Below the pieces are notes generated by a model. That model was given only the letters and a program-made list of their open reading frames with translations, was not told the origin of the DNA and made no database searches. Below are positions 10,102 to 15,541 of a stretch of 20,900 nt of DNA, one piece after another. Origin of the DNA: a virus. The stretch spans positions 1 to 20,900 of IMG/VR virus record IMGVR_UViG_3300024346_000630. One strand, written 5' to 3'. A program made the position numbers and the translations under genes. Numbering within the stretch: the stretch's first letter is position 1; each line of letters starts with the position of its first letter.

Positions 10102-10421
10102 TATTTCTTTCTCTTTAGCTTCTCCCTCTCCCTTTTAAGTTGTTCCTGAGAATGGTTGATAGCCCTTGATTCTAGGTAGGTTAGAATCTCTAAAAATAAT
10201 TCTTTGTCTTCTATTTCGTGAATATCTAAGTAATGGGGAAGATTTGTAAAGTCTTTTCCCAGATAACCAATATCTGGCATAACTTTATCCCCCAAGGAAC
10301 TGAAGGTAGTCATCGCAACTAAGACTATATCAGGAAAATCCTCCCAGTCGGGAGGAATCTCGCTTTCTACAGGCTCTTGGCCTAACTGTTCACACATCTT
10401 AAAATAACGCTCTCGCGTCAT
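10101..10421 (-). CDS. tail assembly chaperone, second ORF (gpT-like)
   Basis: From its first ATG this ORF gives 106 residues, ending in a very basic coil (QEQLKREREKLKRKK). It sits between the first chaperone ORF and the tape measure, where lambda has the T part of gpG-T. The frame is open upstream of the ATG to 10496 and codes for a helical, natural-looking stretch (KEELLNRLEKYFKNSESK), overlapping the end of the preceding gene in another frame. No clear Shine-Dalgarno site precedes the ATG. Both facts suggest it is mainly made as an extension of the upstream protein by frameshifting rather than alone. In lambda-type phages the G-T fusion binds both tape measure and tube protein to start tube assembly. 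Assignment is from position and arrangement, not from a recognised sequence motif. Confidence 0.65.
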   Translation of the reverse strand: MTRERYFKMCEQLGQEPVESEIPPDWEDFPDIVLVAMTTFSSLGDKVMPDIGYLGKDFTNLPHYLDIHEIEDKELFLEILTYLESRAINHSQEQLKREREKLKRKK

Positions 10422-10431
10422 TTTGGACTCA

Positions 10432-10496
10432 CTATTCTTGAAGTACTTTTCTAGCCGGTTCAGAAGTTCTTCCTTTTGATCCTGTACGAAAGTTAT
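10432..10496 (-). other. candidate programmed +1 (or -2) frameshift window
   Basis: The first chaperone ORF and the second are related by +1 (equally -2), not by the common -1. The second frame is closed by TAG at 10499-10497 and open from 10496 leftward, so the shift must lie between 10496 and 10432. Candidate +1 slip codons are TTT followed by C (TTT at 10491-10489, Phe tRNA can re-pair on TTC), AAA followed by G (10476-10474) and AAA followed by G (10449-10447). A shift at the TTT would join 131 residues of the first ORF to 128 of the second, giving a 259-residue fusion that reads naturally as VFDLDNF-VQDQKEELLNRLEKY. The exact site is not decided. A plain coupled re-start at 10421 is the alternative. 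Confidence 0.5.
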
Positions 10497-10881
10497 CTAG
10501 GTCAAAGACTACCTCGTTGAGCCACGTATCAAATTCAGTGGAGGAAGATACTAGCGTCTCTGCATTATCTGCTGAGTACTCTAATTCTTTTTTAGGGTCT
10601 TGACCTTCAATATTTACTAGAAGTAATGTTTCAAGGTGCTCTAGTGTGAGTCCTTTCCAGTTTTTAATAACTGAATTTGTAAACTCGGTTACAAACTTTT
10701 CTTCATCTAAAGTTTCTACTGCTTGACGCGTCTTGCGGTCAAACTTAGTAGTGGTACATTTCTTGCGTAGTCCTGTAAGTTCTTTTCGTGAAAGATTGGC
10801 TACTTCTACTTCAAAACCTTTAAGACCGGGGAAGTCAACCCAAACTGCTTTGGTATCAACCATTAGTTTTTTTAAATCCAT
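10432..10881 (-). CDS. tail assembly chaperone, first ORF (gpG-like)
   Basis: A 149-residue soluble protein, rich in acidic and basic residues. The N-terminal part (VDFPGLKGFEVEVANLSRKEL) resembles the beta-hairpin start of phage tail assembly chaperones, followed by helices (EKFVTEFTNSVIKNWKGLTLEHLETLLLV). Its place just before the tape measure, paired with a second short ORF, is the classic gpG/gpT layout. The ATG at 10881 has AAGGAT eight bases upstream. The ORF ends with TAG (10434-10432) followed at once by TGA, a tandem stop that would stop any ribosome not shifted. The last 20 or so codons overlap an open +1 frame leading into the second ORF, so two products are likely: this short form in excess and a longer fusion. 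Confidence 0.7.
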   Translation of the reverse strand: MDLKKLMVDTKAVWVDFPGLKGFEVEVANLSRKELTGLRKKCTTTKFDRKTRQAVETLDEEKFVTEFTNSVIKNWKGLTLEHLETLLLVNIEGQDPKKELEYSADNAETLVSSSTEFDTWLNEVVFDLDNFRTGSKGRTSEPARKVLQE

Positions 10882-10898
10882 TGCTAAATCCTTATTTT

Positions 10899-11804
10899 TT
10901 AGTTAAGTGTAATTTTGCTACCGAGATCGGTAGGGTTATCGTTCATTTTCCAATCATACGCTTGTGTAAACACATCAGCAACACTATTTCTATTTGTAAA
11001 AGTGCAATCTGTAAGATTGAATTTAAAACCTCTAAAGCTACTTCCGGACAAGCCGTTTCCGGCTGTTATAACGATTGGTACGTTTTGCTTCCAAGTCTGG
11101 ACATTAGAATTGAAGGCGTTTGTAACATATTGTCCGATAGAGCCTGAGAGTATTCTTTTTTCGAGAGTAAATTGAGAGGGGTACATTGAAGTAGCTGCAT
11201 TAGTTACACTCAACGCATTATTGACGGTTTCATAAGGAGTCCATTGAATTTCGTTTTGAAGTTCGATAGAACACTTATAAAGCCCAGAGGAAAGATTAAT
11301 ACCATCTACAGAGACTACTAACTCTTTAGTGAGCTGGTAGTCTCTAGTACCTCTAGCTGGAGTACTCGGAAGAGTTGCTCCTCTAGTCAGTTTAGACGCT
11401 TCTCCAGATAGTGTCAACTTAAGATTCTCTAATTTCTCAATTATGAATGTCCCATTAGTTATAACACATTTTTCCAGCTTATAAACGTCGTTAGGTAGTT
11501 TTATATATAGATCAAAAGTATTTAAGGTATAGGTGCCTGTTTTATAGTCTACAAGAAGATTAAACACTATATCTAAAGTATCTTGTGTAATCATTGGCAC
11601 TGTCATCTCAAAGTTTGCAGGATTAGCTTTTTTAATATTAGATGCTTCGTGCATCTTATGCTGCTCGTGCAGTGTTTTTTGAGGGTACGTCTTATCCGTA
11701 AAAGTTTGGCTAAAGCTTAGGTCAGAAGTTACATCTATTCTATGATATGTTGAGCCATCATAAAGATAAACTTCCGCTTCTTGTTTAAAATTAAAATTAG
11801 CCAT
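10899..11804 (-). CDS. second tail-tube-like / minor tail protein
   Basis: A 301-residue beta-rich protein placed between the major tail tube gene and the chaperones. Its N-terminal region (residues ~26-50: SDLSFSQTFTDKT, then QKTLHEQH) lines up by eye with the same region of the major tube protein at 11901-13013 (DGFSFSQATNSSEVTLNE), including a following stretch with Pro-Ala and an alternating beta strand. I infer a diverged paralogue with the tube fold, perhaps a special ring at the tip end of the tube or a tube-completion protein. ATG at 11804 has GGAG five bases upstream. It has its own promoter and a hairpin in its leader, so its level may be set apart from that of the major tube protein. 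The paralogy is a by-eye judgement. Confidence 0.6.
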   Translation of the reverse strand: MANFNFKQEAEVYLYDGSTYHRIDVTSDLSFSQTFTDKTYPQKTLHEQHKMHEASNIKKANPANFEMTVPMITQDTLDIVFNLLVDYKTGTYTLNTFDLYIKLPNDVYKLEKCVITNGTFIIEKLENLKLTLSGEASKLTRGATLPSTPARGTRDYQLTKELVVSVDGINLSSGLYKCSIELQNEIQWTPYETVNNALSVTNAATSMYPSQFTLEKRILSGSIGQYVTNAFNSNVQTWKQNVPIVITAGNGLSGSSFRGFKFNLTDCTFTNRNSVADVFTQAYDWKMNDNPTDLGSKITLN

Positions 11805-11819
11805 AATTCTCCGGATAGT

Positions 11820-11842
11820 AAAAGGGGCCCAGAAAGAGCCCC
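11820..11842 (-). terminator. terminator-like hairpin after the major tail tube gene
   Basis: On the minus strand GGGGCTC, loop TTTCT, GGGCCCC forms a 7-bp stem with one G-U pair, followed by TTTT. On the plus strand the G-U becomes a C-A mismatch, which supports minus-strand action. The U tract is short, so termination may be partial. It lies between the promoter at 11863-11891 and the next start codon (11804). Confidence 0.7.
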
Positions 11843-11862
11843 TCTACTTTTTCTATTAACAT

Positions 11863-11911
11863 AGTATAGTCCAAAAGACCAAAAATGTCAAGAACTTTTT
11901 TTAAGCACCTA
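11863..11911 (-). promoter_or_regulatory. sigma-70 promoter with conserved upstream element (copy 1)
   Basis: The -35 box TTGACA is at 11891-11886 and the -10 box TATACT at 11868-11863, with a 17-base spacer. Upstream, TAGGTGCTTAAAAA (11911-11898) then A, AGTT, C leads into the -35. The same block occurs at 19458-19484 (25 of 27 bases identical). The upstream end overlaps the last codons and stop of the tail tube gene. Transcription should begin near 11856, just before the terminator-like hairpin at 11842-11820. Confidence 0.75.
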
Positions 11912-13013
11912 CATATTTGATTGCTAATTCATCTGCGGATTCGATGTCTGTTCCGAGAGCGTTAAAAGTAACCTCTAGCGAAATAATGTCATCCAAAGAA
12001 TGAGTTGGTACTTCTAAGTGACATGAAGGCATAGCGAGCTCAAGACGAGGAGCTGCGCTGCCGCCGACTTTGAATAGTAAGTTAAAGCTATTAGTAACTG
12101 TACTAGTGCCTTCAATTAGATTCTCAAACAAATCCATGCTTGAATTAGTGGTATTGTTAAGGTAGCAAGTAAAGCTGCCTGAGACACTACGAGTTCCTGT
12201 TACATGGTCTAGAGGAGTATTTACTACACCCAAGGTTTCTGGAGTTAAGAAAGTCATATTATTGGAAATTGTAATACTTCCACCTGTCAAAGTAAGCGCA
12301 TAAGCAGCTACAGTAGTAGGGCTGGTAGAGGAAGCTACTAACTCAGTTAAACGGTTACGAATAAAGTTGCCAGTACTTGCAATTGCTTCATAAACGGTAG
12401 GGGTGGGTGCGTCTGCTTGTTCAGTAATAATAGTACCCATTCCTGACCAGTTAATTGTAGTAATACCGTCAATGTCGAAATCAATACCTGCTTCGTTTAC
12501 ACAGCAGTTTGAAATCTTATAAGTAATTTTAGACTCACCAGTAGTACCGCCGAGTGTAAAGTAAATATTTGCTTTACCAAGAGTTGTTTTGTTAGAGTTA
12601 GCAAAGGTAATATCCAAATCATCTGTACCAAGAGTAAAACCTTGAAACGCATAAGTTGTTTGAATTGCGTTACCCACTGTCATTGCCCATAAAACTTCTT
12701 CTACTGCGTGATGGTTACCTGCTGTATTATCGGCTGCGCCATCGCCTGTTCCTGCTGACTTAAAAGGACGTGCGTAAGTAGAAAAACTCCACTCTGCAGG
12801 TGCAAGAGAGTCGTTAAACATTTTACGACCACGACGGCTAACATTACTGCCAGCTGACATTTCGTTCAAAGTTACTTCTGAACTGTTAGTTGCCTGTGAA
12901 AACGAAAAGCCGTCAAGTACTGGAATTTCCCATACTCCTGCTTCTGTTCCGTTGGCAAGTAGAGGTGCGACATACACTTTGGTGTCGCGGCTAAAAAACA
13001 TTGTATCTGCCAT
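11901..13013 (-). CDS. major tail tube protein
   Basis: A 370-residue beta-rich protein, high in Thr, Ser, Asn and Gly, placed after the tail terminator gene and before the chaperones: the standard site of the major tube subunit. The N-terminal region (KVYVAPL, then EIPVLDGFSFSQATNSSEVTLNEM, residues ~11-55) resembles the first strands and loop of tube proteins that stack into hexameric rings. The C-terminal half contains a second beta domain with GSFTCYLNNTTNSSMDLFENL (~275-295) and ends with a strand typical of such folds (SLEVTFNALG). ATG at 13013 has AGGAG seven bases upstream, a strong site fitting an abundant protein. A terminator-like hairpin follows the gene. The large size suggests an extra surface domain on the usual tube fold. 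No cleavage or export signals are seen. Confidence 0.8.
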   Translation of the reverse strand: MADTMFFSRDTKVYVAPLLANGTEAGVWEIPVLDGFSFSQATNSSEVTLNEMSAGSNVSRRGRKMFNDSLAPAEWSFSTYARPFKSAGTGDGAADNTAGNHHAVEEVLWAMTVGNAIQTTYAFQGFTLGTDDLDITFANSNKTTLGKANIYFTLGGTTGESKITYKISNCCVNEAGIDFDIDGITTINWSGMGTIITEQADAPTPTVYEAIASTGNFIRNRLTELVASSTSPTTVAAYALTLTGGSITISNNMTFLTPETLGVVNTPLDHVTGTRSVSGSFTCYLNNTTNSSMDLFENLIEGTSTVTNSFNLLFKVGGSAAPRLELAMPSCHLEVPTHSLDDIISLEVTFNALGTDIESADELAIKYVGA

Positions 13014-13076
13014 AGTTAATCTCCTATGTTATCTTGAAAAGACTTGGACTTGAACCTTTGTTCGTGCCAGTATTTT

Positions 13077-13529
13077 CTAGTATCGAACCTCTAGCTGCAT
13101 TTCACCTACACCATAAGGCTCTAGTACACCTTCATCAGTATCAATACTAATGATTGTGATTTGTTGAGTATATTGAAGAGTGCCATTCTTATCCGTATAG
13201 GGCAATCTAGAGCTCTCTTCAATAACTGTTTCTACATCTTCAAGTAAACTTTCCAATGCACTTACTGCATCTTCCTCATTAACATAGCATCTAACCGATA
13301 CGGTGAGGAATCTGTCTTTGTATCCGGCGCCTAGGTACTCTCTAGTCTCTGAGCCAGCATTTAAATGCACCGCTGGAAACTCTTCAACTTCATCCCAAAA
13401 CTTTAACCTAGGGCTTACATTCAAAAATAAGTTTGTTCTATAATTACCAGTACCGTTTATATCTTTTAATTTCTGAACCAATGCTTCTACAATAGCGAGC
13501 CTTCGCGTTGTGTATGTTCTTGATACCAT
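13077..13529 (-). CDS. tail terminator (tail completion) protein
   Basis: A 150-residue alpha/beta protein that probably caps the head end of the tail tube and stops tube growth at the length set by the tape measure. Sequence features fit this class: an opening helix (RLAIVEALVQKLKDI), FPAVHLNAGSETREYLGAGY (~52-71), a strand RFLTVSVRCYV, a helix with EDAVSALESLLEDVETVIEES, and a closing DTDEGVLEPYGVGEMQLEVRY. The last segment is a familiar ending of tail terminators from long-tailed phages. Position between the neck candidate and the tube gene agrees. The ATG overlaps the previous stop by one base (TAATG), with AGGAG upstream, so it is coupled to the 453-residue gene. Confidence 0.72.
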   Translation of the reverse strand: MVSRTYTTRRLAIVEALVQKLKDINGTGNYRTNLFLNVSPRLKFWDEVEEFPAVHLNAGSETREYLGAGYKDRFLTVSVRCYVNEEDAVSALESLLEDVETVIEESSRLPYTDKNGTLQYTQQITIISIDTDEGVLEPYGVGEMQLEVRY

Positions 13530-14890
13530 TATACTCTCCTAGTATAGAATCTGCCAATTGCCATTGAAGCTGCGATCTCTCTTATAGACTTATCGATAAG
13601 TGTTCTTGGGTCTCTATCTGTACTTCCTTGAGCATACCCAGGTTCAAAAGTCTGGTAAGGCCCAAGTTGGTATGTATAGCCAATACTAGGAAAACCTTTT
13701 GGAGTTATTGCGACATCTGTAACTCGTACACTACTTGCAAATCGTCCGGTTCTATTTACAAGAGCTGGTGCACCCATATTTTTTTGAACAGTCCTAGGCA
13801 GTTTTGCATTTAATATACCAATCAAACTTACGATAGACTTTTTAGGTCTTTTACTTCTTTTAATTTTGGTAGCGCCGATAGCACCAATAGAGCCTATCTT
13901 TTTACTTTTACCTGTGACCTTGGACTTGTAAGATTTTGAAACCTTAGTATTCGATTCTTTAATCTTTATGTTCTCGGTAGTTACTTTAACGTTTTTTAGC
14001 TTCTTAAACGGATCTAAAGCTTTATGAAGTACTTTTTTTCTTTTTCGTGTTTTTATTGAATCTGACCCTTCTAAGTTTTCTAATGGGTATTTTTCAATGA
14101 AGTCTAATACTGCTTTTCGCAGCTTCTTACTACGCTCACCTGTTTGTGCTCCGCGTTGTCTGTTTAAGTAGGTAGACTCTATTTTAATTATAATAGAGTC
14201 TGCATTATCGACTTTAGCTATCTCTAACTCGAACCCAAGATCGGCAAGCTCTCTTAATAATCTATCTCTAGCAGCTATAGAATCTTCGTCAGACTCTAGC
14301 TCTAAGCTTTTTGCTATATTTAAGGTGGCGTCATCAATAAATCTTTCAAATACTCCGTAGCCTTCCTCGTGCCCAGCATCAAAGAAAAACTTTATACTTT
14401 TCTTTATACTCTTATCTTTGTTGCGTACTACAAACTCGTCTGCATTTTGCTCAAGCCAGTCTTGCATATCTTTAAAATAATCATTAAGAATGTCTCTATA
14501 AGCTAGCTTAACTTTACTAAATGTTGGTAGCTCCAACGGCTTCATTTTATAGTGAGCAGGCAAGGGAACTGTAGTATCACTAGAAAATACGAGAGTTACT
14601 TTACCGCCAGGCTTTGGTAGACTTGACCCCGCTATAGTTTCTAGTCTGCTTATTAACTTATTACCATGTGTATTACTTAACTCTACTAAATGTGTCTTTA
14701 AGGGGCCTAGTATTTCTTTAGGTAGCTTATTCCCCCCTTTCTGCAACTGCTTAATAGTTTGGGATACTAGGGTTCTTTTGTTAAAAACGAAAGTATGTTG
14801 CTCTAAGTTTAGAAGTGATCTATACTCTTTATAACCCTGTAGCTCTTGGTGTAGTTTATGCACGAAAGAGCCTAGTGCCTGCTTAGACAT
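13529..14890 (-). CDS. putative neck / tail-completion protein with long basic N-terminal part
   Basis: A 453-residue protein between the connector and the tail terminator, where HK97 has a gp10-like protein of little more than 100 residues. Its last ~100 residues (VNRTGRFASSVRV, then YQTFEPGYAQGSTDRDPRTLID and SIREIAASM) look like the C-terminal part of such neck or completion proteins. The N-terminal ~340 residues are not recognised: helical, with KSIKFFFDAGHEEGYGVF (~165-185) and a strongly lysine-rich stretch (~265-345) that could contact DNA or act as a linker. Start overlaps the connector stop as TAATG without a strong Shine-Dalgarno site. A 10-bp inverted repeat lies inside the gene (14174-14201). 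The general role as a head-tail joining protein is inferred from place; the N-terminal part is of unknown function. Confidence 0.5.
   Translation of the reverse strand: MSKQALGSFVHKLHQELQGYKEYRSLLNLEQHTFVFNKRTLVSQTIKQLQKGGNKLPKEILGPLKTHLVELSNTHGNKLISRLETIAGSSLPKPGGKVTLVFSSDTTVPLPAHYKMKPLELPTFSKVKLAYRDILNDYFKDMQDWLEQNADEFVVRNKDKSIKKSIKFFFDAGHEEGYGVFERFIDDATLNIAKSLELESDEDSIAARDRLLRELADLGFELEIAKVDNADSIIIKIESTYLNRQRGAQTGERSKKLRKAVLDFIEKYPLENLEGSDSIKTRKRKKVLHKALDPFKKLKNVKVTTENIKIKESNTKVSKSYKSKVTGKSKKIGSIGAIGATKIKRSKRPKKSIVSLIGILNAKLPRTVQKNMGAPALVNRTGRFASSVRVTDVAITPKGFPSIGYTYQLGPYQTFEPGYAQGSTDRDPRTLIDKSIREIAASMAIGRFYTRRV
14174..14201. repeat. perfect 10-bp inverted repeat inside the 453-residue gene
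   Basis: AGACTCTATT, an 8-base AT-only spacer, then AATAGAGTCT. No T run follows on either strand, so it is not a terminator. It could fold in the mRNA or be chance. It codes for a short Ile-rich strand (DSIIIKIES). Confidence 0.6.
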
Positions 14891-15477
14891 TAAAAGTTCT
14901 TATATAAATCTAACACACGCTTAATATGATCTGGGAACGCTACGTTGTTTGTTTGAGAGCTAGACGTCTGATTTGTTACAGTTGCGCCTGCAAGAGTTTT
15001 ACGCTCTTTGTGCTCATCCTTCAAATAGTAGGTAATCAAATCTATTACTGCGAGTTTTAAATCTGCTGGGCATTCTGCATAACCGGCTTTGTATGTTACA
15101 CGTACAGCACCTGGGCCCTGTGGGAACGATTTATACCCATTATATCCATTGCTTCTAAATATACTATCAGTTACATCGTCAAAATAATAGTCCGAATTCG
15201 CTGTTAAAGCAGTATAAGTACCCGAAATAAAGTCTCGTTCTTCTACAGATACCATACTTACAAGAGGGCTCTCTGTTAATTGAACAGATGTAGTGGAATA
15301 ATTTATACTGTATGTTTCTATTTTATTAGTTGTATAATGATCTACGAAAGTATTATTACAATAAGTTTTTACTAATTGACTTACAGAACTTATCAAAGAG
15401 TTAATGCGAGCATCGTCCTTCGAAGACTGAATGCTCTCCGATTCTTTGTATTGTTCTAAGGTTAATAAATCTGCCAT
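14890..15477 (-). CDS. head-tail connector, gp6-like
   Basis: A 195-residue protein following the capsid gene, matching HK97 gp6 / SPP1 gp15-type connectors that form a ring under the portal. Features: an N-terminal helical part with LLTLEQYKESESIQSSKDDARINSLISSVSQLVKTYCNN (in pieces, ~4-42), where this family reads 'D-x-x-I-x-x-L-I-x-x-A'; a beta region with SPLVSMVSVEERD; then PGAVRVTYKAGYAECPADLKLAVIDLI (~120-147), a strong hallmark of the family (VTYxAGY, P-x-D-L-K-x-A). It is longer than HK97 gp6 because of the middle beta region. ATG at 15477 has only a weak ribosome site. A hairpin/terminator in the short gap separates it from the capsid gene and may lower its expression relative to capsid. 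Confidence 0.8.
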   Translation of the reverse strand: MADLLTLEQYKESESIQSSKDDARINSLISSVSQLVKTYCNNTFVDHYTTNKIETYSINYSTTSVQLTESPLVSMVSVEERDFISGTYTALTANSDYYFDDVTDSIFRSNGYNGYKSFPQGPGAVRVTYKAGYAECPADLKLAVIDLITYYLKDEHKERKTLAGATVTNQTSSSQTNNVAFPDHIKRVLDLYKNF

Positions 15478-15497
15478 TAATTTATAAGTCCATTAGT

Positions 15498-15522
15498 AAA
15501 AACTTAGGGGAGCGAGCTCCCC
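15498..15522 (-). terminator. hairpin/terminator after the capsid gene
   Basis: On the minus strand GGGGAG, loop CTCG, CTCCCC forms a 6-bp GC-rich stem, followed by TAAG and then TTTTT. The plus strand gives the same stem followed by CTTG and TTTTTT, so it could act both ways. Its site 20 bases after the capsid stop suits a partial terminator or a 3'-end stabiliser for the abundant capsid message. Confidence 0.65.
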
Positions 15523-15541
15523 CTTGTTTTTTACTCTGCTA

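Noticed and set aside
10432-10496. Sequencing error joining the two chaperone ORFs
   Set aside because: Cannot be ruled out, but the two-ORF arrangement before a tape measure is the normal phage layout, and the tandem stop in the first frame argues for a designed end.
10881-11175. Plus-strand ORFs over the second tube-like gene
   Set aside because: They are antisense shadows of a beta-rich minus-strand gene with a good start site and fitting neighbours.
13035-13065. GGTTCAAGTCC on the minus strand, like a tRNA T-loop
   Set aside because: The flanking bases do not make the 5-bp T stem or an acceptor stem, and no anticodon arm or D arm is present in the 63-base gap.
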